A stretch of DNA of 64,000 nt from positions 41,345 to 105,344 of the forward strand of contig JAFVZT010000005.1 of assembly GCA_017508045.1 (NCBI GenBank), read 5' to 3'. Numbering within the stretch: position 1 is the stretch's first letter; the number at the start of each line of letters is the position of its first letter. Positions 31,370-39,873 of this stretch are shown here, in pieces. The notes below the pieces were generated by a model, which saw only the letters and a program-made list of their open reading frames with translations, was not told the DNA's origin and ran no database searches. A program made the position numbers and the translations under genes. Origin of the DNA: Oscillospiraceae bacterium. GTDB taxonomy: Bacteria; Bacillota; Clostridia; Oscillospirales; Oscillospiraceae.

Positions 31370-31401
31370 CGGCCTTGCTCCTTTTCATTCACATTATGTC
31401 T

Positions 31402-31430
31402 ATTATATTCTAATCGCGCTGTAATTGCAA
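31402..31430 (-). promoter_or_regulatory. Promoter of the atp operon
   Basis: On the minus strand TTGCAA (31425-31430), a 17-bp spacer and a perfect TATAAT (31402-31407), 33 nt before the first start codon. Confidence 0.8.
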
Positions 31431-31588
31431 GCTAAAGTGTTCCAAATATGGCAAGTTTTGGCTTTATTCACATATTAAAAACCTCCCAACAATCAGTGTT
31501 CCCTCAGCCCATAAGAAAAATCACATAAAAGGCTTTTCATTTCCAAAAAAATATAGTAAACTATTAAAAACAACAGGAGGGTCGTACC

Positions 31589-33796
31589 GTGATAGAAACA
31601 GAGCTTCTGCAGGGTGTTATCACCGCTGTAATATATCAAAATTATGAAAACGGCTACACCGTCCTGAGAATGCAAAGTCAGGACGGACAAACTGTCACAG
31701 TTGTAGGAACAATTCCCCTTCCGGCTGTGGGCGAACGGCTCATGGTCACCGGCCGCTGGACAAGTCACCCAAGCTACGGAAAACAATTTGAGGCGGAATT
31801 TTTGGAGCGGCTTCTGCCCGAAACCCGGGCGGATATTATGGGATACCTCTCCAGCCGCATTTTAAAGGGCATCGGACCGAAAATGGCCGCCAGAATTGTA
31901 GAGCATTTTGGCGAAAAAACCTTGCAAATTATGGAGCGGGAGCCGGAGCGTCTTGCGGAGGTTTCCGGCATCTCCCTTGCAAAAGCCAAAAGCATCGGCG
32001 AGGATTTCCTTTCCCAAGTGGGTATGCGGCATTTAATGGAGTTTTTTACTCTCCACCACCTGCCTGCTGAATTGGCAGTAAAAACCTACAAGCTCTATGG
32101 AGAAGCCACTGTGGACATTCTCTATGATGATCCCTATTTGCTGACGGAAGAGGGCTTGGATGCACCCTTTGGTGTTGTAGACCAGTTTGCAATCGAGCTG
32201 GGCTTTGCCGGAAATGACACCCGGCGGATAAATGCCGGCATCTTATTTGAATTGCGATATAATTTGTCTGCCGGACACGGTTTTTTGCCTTTGGACAAGC
32301 TGGCAGCTGCCACAGCGCAGCTTTTAAGCATTGAAGAAGCTTTCGCGCTTGACAGTATTTCCCGTCTTGTCGAAGCACAGCGACTTGTTCTGGACAATTT
32401 GGCAAATACCCAGATCATCTATCTTCCGGCAATATATGAAGCAGAGGTTTTTACCTCCAAAAAGCTGCTTACGTTAAGCCAGGATACTTATTCTACACCA
32501 AAGAATTTGAATAAGCTGATTTCCGGTCTGTCCAAAACCAGTGGCGTTGACTACTCAGACCAGCAGAAAAGTGCCATTCGTGCCTCTGCCACCTCGGGAC
32601 TTTTGTTGATTACCGGCGGTCCGGGTACCGGTAAAACCACCATTGTCAAAGGAATTGTTTACTTGTATGAGATAATGGGTCTTTCCTGTGTTTTGGCTGC
32701 GCCAACCGGCAGAGCCGCCAAGCGCCTAACAGAGGTTACCGGACAGGAGGCTTCCACAATTCATCGCCTTTTGGAGGCCGGAATTGACCCCCACACAGGC
32801 GAGATGTTCTTCGCCAAAGATGCAAGCAATCCTTTGAAGGCAGACGCTGTAATTGTCGATGAGATGTCTATGGTGGATATTTCACTGCTGCATCACTTAT
32901 TAAAGGCGCTCCCGGAGGGGTGCCGTCTTGTTTTGGTTGGCGATCCGGATCAGCTCCCTCCAGTTGGCCCGGAGTCCCCTTTTAACGATATGCTGCGCAG
33001 TGGGTGTCTACCCAGTATGCGGTTGACCGAAATTTTTCGCCAGGCGCAGGAAAGCCTGATTGTTATGAATGCCCACCGAATAAATCAGGGCATTATGCCG
33101 GAGCTCCGAAATGTTAAAAGCGATTTCTTCTTTCTTCCCTGTCAGTCTGAAGACGCTGTGGCGCAAACCATTTGCAGTCTGTGCGCCACAAGGCTCCCCC
33201 AAAAAATGGGCATCCCTGCTGACCAAATTCAGGTGCTGTCCCCGTCAAAAAAAGGTGCTGCAGGAACAGTTGCCTTAAATAAACTGCTACAGTCCTGCCT
33301 GAATCCCCCTGCACCCGGCAAAAAGGAACGGCAATACGGAGAGTTTTCCTTCCGCGAAGGCGATCGGGTAATGCAAATTCACAACAACTACGACATAATG
33401 TGGAAAAAAACCGACGGCAGCACTGTCGGCACCGGCATCTTTAACGGTGATATCGGATGTATTCAAAGCATCGATCCGGCCATGGAGCAAATGACGGTGA
33501 TTTTTGATGACCGAATTGTGGAATACGATTTTTCTCAACTGACAGATTTGGAGCCTGCCTATGCTATGACCGTACACAAAAGTCAAGGCAGTGAATATCG
33601 GGCGGTAGTTCTTTCCGCGTGGAACGGCTCTGCATATCTGCTGAACCGCAGCGTGCTTTACACCGCAATTACCCGTGCCCGGGAGCTGCTAATCATTGTA
33701 GGAAAAGAAGAAACCGTTGCGATTATGACCCAAAACGCCAAAACCGGTCGCAGATACACAGGCTTAAAGCTCAGACTGCAGGGAAAGGATGCATAA
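31589..33796 (+). CDS. recD2: RecD-like DNA helicase RecD2
   Basis: RecD2 is a 5'-3' SF1B helicase of bacteria without RecBCD and acts in repair and at replication forks. The 735 residues show an N-terminal OB-like region (VVGTIPLPAVGERLMVTGRW), helix-hairpin-helix units (about 80-200, GIGPKMAARIVEHFG), Walker A LLITGGPGTGKTTIVKG (about 345-361), Walker B VIVDEMSMVD, VGDPDQLPPVGPE, and the C-terminal motif VI region TVHKSQGSEYRAV and TAITRARELLIIVG. The start is GTG at 31589 with CAGGAGGG 8 nt upstream. The stop is 3 nt before comF. Confidence 0.95.
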   Translation: MIETELLQGVITAVIYQNYENGYTVLRMQSQDGQTVTVVGTIPLPAVGERLMVTGRWTSHPSYGKQFEAEFLERLLPETRADIMGYLSSRILKGIGPKMAARIVEHFGEKTLQIMEREPERLAEVSGISLAKAKSIGEDFLSQVGMRHLMEFFTLHHLPAELAVKTYKLYGEATVDILYDDPYLLTEEGLDAPFGVVDQFAIELGFAGNDTRRINAGILFELRYNLSAGHGFLPLDKLAAATAQLLSIEEAFALDSISRLVEAQRLVLDNLANTQIIYLPAIYEAEVFTSKKLLTLSQDTYSTPKNLNKLISGLSKTSGVDYSDQQKSAIRASATSGLLLITGGPGTGKTTIVKGIVYLYEIMGLSCVLAAPTGRAAKRLTEVTGQEASTIHRLLEAGIDPHTGEMFFAKDASNPLKADAVIVDEMSMVDISLLHHLLKALPEGCRLVLVGDPDQLPPVGPESPFNDMLRSGCLPSMRLTEIFRQAQESLIVMNAHRINQGIMPELRNVKSDFFFLPCQSEDAVAQTICSLCATRLPQKMGIPADQIQVLSPSKKGAAGTVALNKLLQSCLNPPAPGKKERQYGEFSFREGDRVMQIHNNYDIMWKKTDGSTVGTGIFNGDIGCIQSIDPAMEQMTVIFDDRIVEYDFSQLTDLEPAYAMTVHKSQGSEYRAVVLSAWNGSAYLLNRSVLYTAITRARELLIIVGKEETVAIMTQNAKTGRRYTGLKLRLQGKDA

Positions 33797-33799
33797 TAT

Positions 33800-34453
33800 A
33801 TGCTGCGTCTATTATTTCCGCCGAAATGCGTTCTATGTAGGCGGCTTTTAAAGTTGGAGGAAACCGATCTGTGTCACGATTGCCGAAAGGATACGCGACA
33901 ATTTAAGAAATCAAAAAGTAAAATTCCTTTTGTTGCACAATGGACTGCATTGTGGTATTATGAAGGTAACGTAAGAAAAAGCATCCTGCGATATAAATTC
34001 AGCAGAGTTCAAAGCTATTGCCTCGCCTATGCCCGCCTGCTTGCTCTGAAAATACAGCAAGCTCAGATGCCGGAGGTGGACATCATTACCTGGGTGCCTG
34101 TTTCCACCCTGCGGCGGTTTAAAAGGGGCTTTGACCAATCGCAGCTTTTGGCAAATGCATTGGGTGCTGAATTAAACTGTCCGGTAGTTTCTACGCTGAA
34201 AAAGGTGCGAAACAATCCACCCCAATCCGGTATACAGGAAAAAGCTGCAAGAAAAGCAAATGTTATGGGTGTTTATCGCGTGCGCAATCCGGAATGTATC
34301 CGGGATAAAAGCCTTTTACTGATCGATGATGTGGTAACCTCCGGCTCAACCGCCTCGGAATGCGCCCGTATTCTTATGACAGCCGGCGCAAGGGAAATTT
34401 CCTTTGCTGCAGTTGCCGCCACCAGCCACGAAAATAACAACAAAAAAATGTAG
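33800..34453 (+). CDS. comF: ComF family phosphoribosyltransferase-like protein
   Basis: ComF proteins are needed for DNA uptake in competent bacteria, with a role in handling incoming single strands. The 217-residue product has an N-terminal zinc finger (CVLCRRL and CHDC, residues about 10-28) and a phosphoribosyltransferase fold with the PRPP motif LLLIDDVVTSGSTASECA (about 173-190). Also visible is WVPVSTLRRFKRGFDQSQLL, the conserved ComF stretch. It lies 3 nt after recD2, and the mreB start is 9 nt after its stop, so the three are likely cotranscribed. Confidence 0.92.
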   Translation: MLRLLFPPKCVLCRRLLKLEETDLCHDCRKDTRQFKKSKSKIPFVAQWTALWYYEGNVRKSILRYKFSRVQSYCLAYARLLALKIQQAQMPEVDIITWVPVSTLRRFKRGFDQSQLLANALGAELNCPVVSTLKKVRNNPPQSGIQEKAARKANVMGVYRVRNPECIRDKSLLLIDDVVTSGSTASECARILMTAGAREISFAAVAATSHENNNKKM

Positions 34454-34462
34454 GTGAACAAT

Positions 34463-35509
34463 ATGCGTTTTCCATTTTTTACAACTGACCTGGGTATTGA
34501 CCTTGGAACATCCAATGTTTTAATCAGCGCTGAAAACAGCGGTGTTGTCATTCGGGAGCCATCCGTGGTCGCCGTAGACAGAAACACCGGTAAAATCCTG
34601 CAGATCGGTTCCGCTGCACGAAATATGCTGGGCAGAACGCCAGGCAACGTGGTTGCTATGCATCCTTTGAAGGACGGTGTTATCTCCGATCACGAAATGA
34701 CAGTTAAAATGTTGCAGATTTTGTTCCGTGCAGCAATCAAAAGCTCGCTGTTTAACCCCAAGCCCCGTGTTGTGGTCAGTGTTCCCAGTGGTATCACAGA
34801 GGTTGAGGAGCGCACCGTTATCAATGCCGCCATTGAAGCAGGCGCGCGGCGTGTGTATTTAATTGAAGAGCCGATGGCTGCTGCATTGGGTGCCGGTCTG
34901 GACATCAGCGGTCCCAACGGACATATGGTTGTGGATATCGGCGGCGGCACTACGGATATTGCGGTATTAACTATGAACGGCATCGCCGCATCCTCCTCTA
35001 CCAAAATCGCAGGTATTGCCTTCGATGATGCCATCGCCCGCTATGTCCGCAGAAAGCACGGTGTTCTGATTGGTCAGGCAACAGCAGAGGATATTAAAAT
35101 CCAAATCGGCTGCGTCTATCCCCGTCAGCAGGACATCAGTATGCTGGTTAAAGGGCGGGACGCAAAAACCGCCATTCCCAGAGAATTAAATTTACTCTCC
35201 TCCGAAATTTACGAGGTGCTGCGCCGTCCTGCCCGTCAGCTTGCCGACGAAGTGGTATCCGTACTGGAGGACACCTCTCCGGAGCTGGTAGGCGACATTG
35301 CAGAAAACGGCATCACCTTAACCGGCGGAGCCAGCCAGATTGCCGGTATGGAGCAGCTTCTGACGGAGCGTACCGGCATCCGTTGCCGCATTGCAGATGA
35401 CCCGGATTCCTGCGTTGCTTACGGCTGCGGTAAAAGCCTTGCATGGATCAGCCATATGTCGGAAGGTCCTATCAACATTGCAAGAAAGCGCATTATGCGG
35501 GAAGGTTAA
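34463..35509 (+). CDS. mreB: Rod-shape determining protein, MreB/Mbl family
   Basis: MreB is the bacterial actin that guides lateral wall synthesis. The 348-residue product has phosphate-binding motifs LGIDLGTSNVLIS (about 11-23) and VVDIGGGTTDIAVL (about 157-170), plus ITLTGGASQIAGMEQLL (about 282-298) in the adenosine site. No mreC or mreD follows, so this could be an Mbl-like or solitary copy. ATG 34463 is favoured by TAGGTGA 6 nt upstream; a GTG at 34454 is in frame but sits inside that site. Confidence 0.93.
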   Translation: MRFPFFTTDLGIDLGTSNVLISAENSGVVIREPSVVAVDRNTGKILQIGSAARNMLGRTPGNVVAMHPLKDGVISDHEMTVKMLQILFRAAIKSSLFNPKPRVVVSVPSGITEVEERTVINAAIEAGARRVYLIEEPMAAALGAGLDISGPNGHMVVDIGGGTTDIAVLTMNGIAASSSTKIAGIAFDDAIARYVRRKHGVLIGQATAEDIKIQIGCVYPRQQDISMLVKGRDAKTAIPRELNLLSSEIYEVLRRPARQLADEVVSVLEDTSPELVGDIAENGITLTGGASQIAGMEQLLTERTGIRCRIADDPDSCVAYGCGKSLAWISHMSEGPINIARKRIMREG

Positions 35510-35510
35510 T

Positions 35511-35715
35511 ATGCTTTTATACATCCTTCGCCATGGCGATCCGGACTATTCTACCGATTCTCTCACCCCAAAGGGTGTTCTGCAGGCAGAAGCGGCAGGA
35601 AAGGGGCATCTGCCAGATTCTATAGCCGAATGAGGAAAAGGTAGTACTATTTTGCCATACCCGTTTCTGCCAAGAGGGGCTGGATATGTGCTACAACAAT
35701 CACATCAGCATATAA
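35511..35715 (+). pseudogene. Remnant of a histidine phosphatase (phosphoglycerate-mutase-like) gene
   Basis: An ATG one base after the mreB stop opens a 40-codon frame whose start, LLYILRHGDPDYSTDSLTPK, is the typical N-terminus of histidine phosphatases with the catalytic RHG. It ends at a TGA (35631-35633). From 35641, in another frame, VVLFCHTRFCQEGLDMCYNN reads like a C-terminal piece, to a TAA at 35713-35715. Intact members have about 180-220 residues, so the middle is deleted and the frame is shifted. It is almost surely non-functional; a truncated expressed peptide is the only alternative. Confidence 0.75.
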
Positions 35716-35718
35716 AAA

Positions 35719-35747
35719 CTCCCCACTGACTTGTCGTCAGTGGGGAG
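35719..35747 (-). terminator. Intrinsic terminator of the efp unit
   Basis: A 12-bp perfect stem (35719-35730 with 35736-35747) and 5-nt loop, followed on the minus strand by GTTTTTATA. It ends the minus-strand transcript and may also stop plus-strand reading from mreB. Confidence 0.85.
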
Positions 35748-35764
35748 AAACTGTAAATGAGGTT

Positions 35765-36220
35765 TTATTCTTCTTCCTCGTCTTCCAGAGAGAACTCTAA
35801 AAGCTCACCGCAGTTGGGACATTCCATAGAGCCTTCTTCCAAGGTCTCCTCGTCGAAGTTAATCACTTCGCCGCAGGCGCACTTTACCTCGTAGATAATG
35901 CTGTCCTCGTCACCGAAGTCAAAGCCTTCGTCGCCAAAGTCTTCGTCCTCGTCGAAATCATCATCGCCAAAGTCTTCGTCCTCGTCAAAATCATCCTCGT
36001 CATCCAGGATATAATCCTCAATGGCATCCAGATCCTCTTCGATTTCATCCAACTCGTCGGAGATTGCGATGGTGGTCTCTTCAACATCGGAAAGGCGCTT
36101 TGCCATATCGCACATAAGGTCCACAAGGCGCTCAATCATCTTGCCCTCAGGCTTTTCCATATCCAGCTCCAAGCCGTCCATATATCCTTTCAGGTATGCT
36201 GCCTTTTCAGAAATAGTCAT
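35765..36220 (-). CDS. CD1247-type protein with acidic repeats and zinc ribbon
   Basis: A 151-residue protein of the kind annotated in Clostridia as CD1247 N-terminal domain protein; function unknown. Residues 1-60 are helical (AAYLKGYMDGLELD and a coiled-coil-like DELDEIEEDLDAIED). Residues about 70-105 are an Asp/Glu/Phe/Gly low-complexity stretch built of DFDEDEDFGD repeats. The C-terminus has a zinc ribbon: KCACGEV and MECPNCGEL. ATG 36220 follows TAAGGAG. It starts 10 nt after efp. The strong charge suggests a soluble protein that binds a basic partner, which is only inference. Confidence 0.8.
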   Translation of the reverse strand: MTISEKAAYLKGYMDGLELDMEKPEGKMIERLVDLMCDMAKRLSDVEETTIAISDELDEIEEDLDAIEDYILDDEDDFDEDEDFGDDDFDEDEDFGDEGFDFGDEDSIIYEVKCACGEVINFDEETLEEGSMECPNCGELLEFSLEDEEEE

Positions 36221-36230
36221 ACAATACTCC

Positions 36231-36791
36231 TTATTTAGCGCGACCCAGATATTCACCGGTAGTGGTGTCAATCTGAATCTTCTCGCCCTCGTTAATGAAC
36301 AGCGGCACCTTAACCTCTGCGCCGGTCTCAACAGTAGCGGGCTTCAAGGTGTTGGTGGCGGTGTTGCCGGCAAAGCCGGGCTCGGTAGCTGTAACTTCCA
36401 GCTCCACGAAACGGGGAGGCTCAATACCAAAGACGTTACCCTTGTAACTCATAACAGTGCAGGTATCATTTTCCTTAACAAACCGGAAGCTGTCATCCAA
36501 AACGCTCTTGTCAATGGGAATCAGGTCATAGGTCTCGCCGTCCATAAAGTAGTACAGATCACCGTCGTTGTAGGAATATTCCATCTTCTTGCGCTCAATG
36601 TAGGCGGTGGGATACTTATCGTTGGGGTTGAAGGTAGTTTCAGTAACGCCGCCGGTGATGACATTCTTCATCTTGACGCGAACAAAGGCCGCGCCCTTAC
36701 CGGGTTTAACGTGCTGAAATTCGATAATCTGCATAACCTTTCCATCCATGTCAAAGGTAATGCCGTTTCTGAAATCGCTGACAGAAATCAT
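36231..36791 (-). CDS. efp: Elongation factor P
   Basis: EF-P rescues ribosomes stalled at polyproline stretches. The 186-residue product has the three beta-domains. The tip loop reads [11 protein letters not shown] with Lys32 at the position that is modified in many bacteria. [15 protein letters not shown] and the C-terminal [16 protein letters not shown] are the conserved ends. CAGGAGGA precedes the ATG. No modification enzyme (EpmA, EarP or YmfI) is in the window. It has its own promoter and is followed by the CD1247-like gene. Confidence 0.97.
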   Translation of the reverse strand: MISVSDFRNGITFDMDGKVMQIIEFQHVKPGKGAAFVRVKMKNVITGGVTETTFNPNDKYPTAYIERKKMEYSYNDGDLYYFMDGETYDLIPIDKSVLDDSFRFVKENDTCTVMSYKGNVFGIEPPRFVELEVTATEPGFAGNTATNTLKPATVETGAEVKVPLFINEGEKIQIDTTTGEYLGRAK

Positions 36792-36840
36792 TTTATTTTC
36801 CTCCTGATATAGGTTTTTTATGCACAGTTTTAGCTACTAT

Positions 36841-36869
36841 AGTATAACGCAAAATATCGCCAATTGCAA
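36841..36869 (-). promoter_or_regulatory. Promoter of efp
   Basis: On the minus strand TTGCAA (36864-36869), a 17-bp spacer and TATACT (36841-36846), within the short gap between pepP and efp. Confidence 0.75.
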
Positions 36870-36886
36870 GGGGATTTATGTTTTTT

Positions 36887-37951
36887 TCAGATAATAATCA
36901 AGTTTTTGGGGCTATGGGTAATATCTTCGCAGCCATCCTCGGTAAAAATCACCACATCTTCAATTCGTACACCGAATTTTCCGGGTAAATAAATGCCCGG
37001 CTCGGCAGAAGTAACCATTCCGGCAGTCATTACCGTTACACCGTTGGGGTTGCAGTTTGGAGGCTCATGGACCTCCATACCCAGGCTGTGACCGTAGCCG
37101 TGACCGAAATAATCGCCATAACCGGCATCGGCAATCACCCTTCGTGCCACCGCATCGATCTGCTGACCGGTAACACCTGCCTTAGTTGCAGCAATGCCCG
37201 CCTGCTGAGCAGTAAGGACTGTTTCATAAACCTGCTTCATTTCTTCGGTAGCGTAACCCACTGCCACAGTACGGGTCATATCGGAGCAGTAACCGCCAAG
37301 CAGTACACCAAAATCCATGGTTACAAAATCGCCCTCTTGAATAACACGGTCAGTGGCAACGCCGTGGGGCAGGCTGGTGTTGGGACCGGAAACTACAATG
37401 GGATCAAAGGAAAGTCCCTCGCCGCCGTTTTTATACAGACAGTAAATCAGTTCTACCTGCAGCTGCTTTTCCGTCATGCCTGCCTTTAAACGGGTGATAA
37501 TCTCGGAAAAGGCCTTATCTGTAATTTCCTGAGCCTTACGCATACGCTCCAGCTCCCAGCACTCTTTGACCGCGCGGAAGCTGTTAATCTTTCCGCCAAG
37601 GGGTATCAACTCTGCCTTCAGCTCATCGGCAAAACTGTTAAATTCTCCAACGGTTAAATACCCTTCCTCATAGCCAAGACGCTCAACGCCAAACTGCGCA
37701 ATTGCATCATTTATCAGCTTATTATAGGGATTACAGCGGTTCGTTTCCAGTACTTCAAAACCCACAATCCCCTTTTGCGCAGCTTCTATATAACGGCTGT
37801 CGGTAAAGTAGCGGCAGCCTTTCTTCGTCACGATTGCCACGCCCTCAGCAATATCGCACTCGCTGCCGTAGAAGCGGCTGTAACGGCTGGTCAGCAGCAA
37901 TCCATCTACTGTTTCTCCTAATAAGGACAAGTATTTTTCGATATTCTTCAT
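36887..37951 (-). CDS. pepP: Xaa-Pro aminopeptidase / M24B family peptidase
   Basis: Members of this family remove an N-terminal residue preceding proline, using two metals. The 354-residue product has a creatinase-like N-terminal domain (about 1-125) and a pita-bread catalytic domain. Metal ligands are visible in MDFGVLLGGYCSDMTRTV (two Asp), GHGYGHSLGMEVHEPP (His), TSAEPGIYLPG (Glu) and GVRIEDVV (Glu). ATG 37951 is chosen because AAGGAG is about 8 nt upstream. yqeG precedes it and efp follows; pepP-efp is a common Firmicute pairing. Confidence 0.94.
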   Translation of the reverse strand: MKNIEKYLSLLGETVDGLLLTSRYSRFYGSECDIAEGVAIVTKKGCRYFTDSRYIEAAQKGIVGFEVLETNRCNPYNKLINDAIAQFGVERLGYEEGYLTVGEFNSFADELKAELIPLGGKINSFRAVKECWELERMRKAQEITDKAFSEIITRLKAGMTEKQLQVELIYCLYKNGGEGLSFDPIVVSGPNTSLPHGVATDRVIQEGDFVTMDFGVLLGGYCSDMTRTVAVGYATEEMKQVYETVLTAQQAGIAATKAGVTGQQIDAVARRVIADAGYGDYFGHGYGHSLGMEVHEPPNCNPNGVTVMTAGMVTSAEPGIYLPGKFGVRIEDVVIFTEDGCEDITHSPKNLIII

Positions 37952-37953
37952 AG

Positions 37954-38451
37954 TTAAAATCTCCTTTTTCTTGCAGCAAATATAAAGGGCAGCTCCGCCA
38001 CATGACGCAGCTTCAGCCAAATATTATGGTTGTCAATTGCACAAACCAGAATAGACAAAACACCAGCGCAATTTGCACCCAGGGTATCGGTAAAAATCTG
38101 GTCACCTGCCAAGGCGCTGTTTTCCGGTGCAGTGCCGTATTTTTTTAAGCAGCGGCAAATCCCGTCGGAAAAGGGTTTTCTGGCATGGGTAATACAGTCA
38201 AGACCGTAGCCTCTGCAAAATTTTTCCACGCGCTGATTGTGACTGTTGGATACAATACACAATGAAATGTCCGATTTTTGCATCATATGTATCCACGCAA
38301 GGACGTCCTGTGTAGGAACATCTGTCGTATAAGGCACAATGGTGTTGTCAAAATCCAACATCAAAAGCTGTATGTTCCGTTCCTGCAGCATTTCAGCCGT
38401 AATGTCTGTAACAGCGCCGCAGCACATAGACGGCAGTAAGGAAAAAGACAT
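37954..38451 (-). CDS. yqeG: YqeG family HAD-type phosphatase
   Basis: The 165-residue product is a HAD-superfamily hydrolase with motif I MLDFDNTIVPY (about 31-41), motif II VSNSHNQR and motif IV AGDQIFTDTLGAN. This pattern is that of the YqeG/HAD IIIA family, related to phosphatidylglycerophosphate phosphatases; the natural substrate in Firmicutes is not settled. The start follows GGGGAGGG. It is 2 nt ahead of pepP. Confidence 0.9.
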   Translation of the reverse strand: MSFSLLPSMCCGAVTDITAEMLQERNIQLLMLDFDNTIVPYTTDVPTQDVLAWIHMMQKSDISLCIVSNSHNQRVEKFCRGYGLDCITHARKPFSDGICRCLKKYGTAPENSALAGDQIFTDTLGANCAGVLSILVCAIDNHNIWLKLRHVAELPFIFAARKRRF

Positions 38452-38484
38452 ATTCGCCCTCCCCTGTTCATAAATTATAGTAAT

Positions 38485-38513
38485 ATTATAGCATAAGGAG
38501 GTCTCTTTGTCTA
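38485..38513 (-). promoter_or_regulatory. Promoter of yqeG-pepP, overlapping the divergent gene's start
   Basis: On the minus strand TAGACA (38508-38513), a 17-bp spacer and a perfect TATAAT (38485-38490). The -35 box covers the start codon region of the divergent gene and the spacer covers its AGGAGG site. Confidence 0.65.
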
Positions 38514-39241
38514 TGGCTCTTCCCTGTTATCTTGCCATGACAGCGGCTGAATTTGCGGCAGCGGATGTACTTCCTGCATTTCCGGCCTGGATGGCCTGCC
38601 ACTTTTCCAGCTACGGAACCGGTCTTTCCAATTTGCCTGCAGATCTGCCAAAAAAAGCAATCATCATTTTAAATGACCGGATACCCATATCCGGACACGA
38701 CCCAACGCAAATTTCCCAAGAAATGTGTATGCTGTACGATTTATACCAACCGGATAGCTTTTTATTGGATTTTCAAAGACCGCAAAATCCGGAAACTGTG
38801 GAGCTTGTAAAAGCCCTTTGCCACACGCTGCCCTGTCCTGTAGGTGTTACAGAGTGCTACGCCCAAGGAATTGACTGTCCGGTTTTCCTCAGTCCGCCAC
38901 CTTTATATGTTCCTTTGGCAGAGCATCTTGCCCCTTGGGAAAATCGGGAGGTTTGGCTGGAGGTGGCCTTGGACAGCCAAACAATCCGCCTTACCCCCGA
39001 GGGAAACCAAATTCAAAACGGTCTGCTTCGGCAACCGGATACACCAATATTTCAAGACCATACGCTACACTGCCATTATCATATTATCCTGGAGGAAAAT
39101 GCGGCAAGCTTCTTTTTGTCCCGGAAAGCAGACGACTTGCTTGGTTTGTTGGAGGAAGCGGAAGCGTTTTGCGTTACCCGTGCTGTGGGCTTGTACCAAC
39201 AGCTGAAAAACACAGCCCTGCAAAAAAATACATTCCATTAA
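38507..39241 (+). CDS. Protein of unknown function
   Basis: I do not recognise this 244-residue protein. It has no signal peptide or membrane helix and seems to be soluble. Alternating strand/helix character (IIILNDRIPISGHD, SFLLDFQRPQNPETVELVKA, CPVGVTECYAQGIDCPVFL) recalls an alpha/beta or TIM-barrel-like fold, but no catalytic signature is clear. It is rich in Cys, Pro and aromatic residues. AAGGAGG lies 5 nt upstream of TTG 38507; ATG 38513 is an equally serious start. It stands alone, divergent from yqeG and closed by a strong terminator. Confidence 0.8.
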   Translation: MSMALPCYLAMTAAEFAAADVLPAFPAWMACHFSSYGTGLSNLPADLPKKAIIILNDRIPISGHDPTQISQEMCMLYDLYQPDSFLLDFQRPQNPETVELVKALCHTLPCPVGVTECYAQGIDCPVFLSPPPLYVPLAEHLAPWENREVWLEVALDSQTIRLTPEGNQIQNGLLRQPDTPIFQDHTLHCHYHIILEENAASFFLSRKADDLLGLLEEAEAFCVTRAVGLYQQLKNTALQKNTFH

Positions 39242-39245
39242 AAAC

Positions 39246-39283
39246 AGCGGAAGGAATCACAATGCTTTGTGATTCCTTCCGCT
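39246..39283. terminator. Long perfect terminator hairpin, bidirectional
   Basis: A 17-bp perfect stem (39246-39262 with 39267-39283) around a 4-nt loop, followed by ATTTTGTTAAATT on the plus strand and GTTTTTA on the minus strand. It stops the unknown plus-strand gene and the long cdaA-to-ECF minus-strand operon. Confidence 0.85.
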
Positions 39284-39302
39284 ATTTTGTTAAATTGATT
39301 CT

Positions 39303-39863
39303 CTATTTGCGGATAGCTCTGTGTAAAACAGGTAAAATCAGTAACGCAAGAAGGCCACCCAGTAAGGCTGTAGCCAGCTGCGGCCAGGAAAACATAGCCG
39401 TAAAGGTTTGAATTTGCGGTGCTTTCAGACCTGCTCCCATAACAGGAATAAATATCTTAACCACTGCCAGATACAGCGTAACAAATTTTGCAGCAGCTGC
39501 AAGCAGGACACCTAAAACGTTCTTCCACAGCTTGTTGCCGTATTGACGCAGAAACAAATGGAGCAAAACAACATATACCACATTCCCCACAGCAATGCAG
39601 GGAACAATCTGTAGCAGCTTAGGTCCAATACCCAAGAAAAACGCAAAAAACGGTGACATAGCAGCTACAACAAGTCCACCGGAGATACCGCACAACATAA
39701 CGGATACCGGCAATACACAGTTTACAAGTGTCCCGGTAATATACTGGCCGGCAAAGGCCTGTGTTCCGGAGGTCGCCCACTGCAGGGCAATCAAAAGAGC
39801 AATCATTGCGGCCGTTCTGGTTATCCATAGGGCGCCGCGTTTATTGGATTTAGAATTACGCAC
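39303..39863 (-). CDS. ECF transporter S component-like membrane protein
   Basis: The 186-residue product has five to six membrane helices (about 12-30, 35-75, 82-100, 108-135, 155-178) and the general layout of substrate-binding S components of energy-coupling-factor vitamin transporters. The substrate cannot be told; no riboswitch is visible upstream, and no EcfA/A'/T genes are in the window, so it would use a shared module. The start is GTG at 39863, supported by GAGGT 7 nt upstream. It is the last gene of the operon, 10 nt after rsgA. Confidence 0.7.
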   Translation of the reverse strand: MRNSKSNKRGALWITRTAAMIALLIALQWATSGTQAFAGQYITGTLVNCVLPVSVMLCGISGGLVVAAMSPFFAFFLGIGPKLLQIVPCIAVGNVVYVVLLHLFLRQYGNKLWKNVLGVLLAAAAKFVTLYLAVVKIFIPVMGAGLKAPQIQTFTAMFSWPQLATALLGGLLALLILPVLHRAIRK

Positions 39864-39873
39864 AACAAATACC

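Noticed and set aside
35880-36010. Tandem DNA repeat as a regulatory element
   Set aside because: It is in frame and encodes the Asp/Glu-rich DFDEDEDFGD stretch of the CD1247-like protein.
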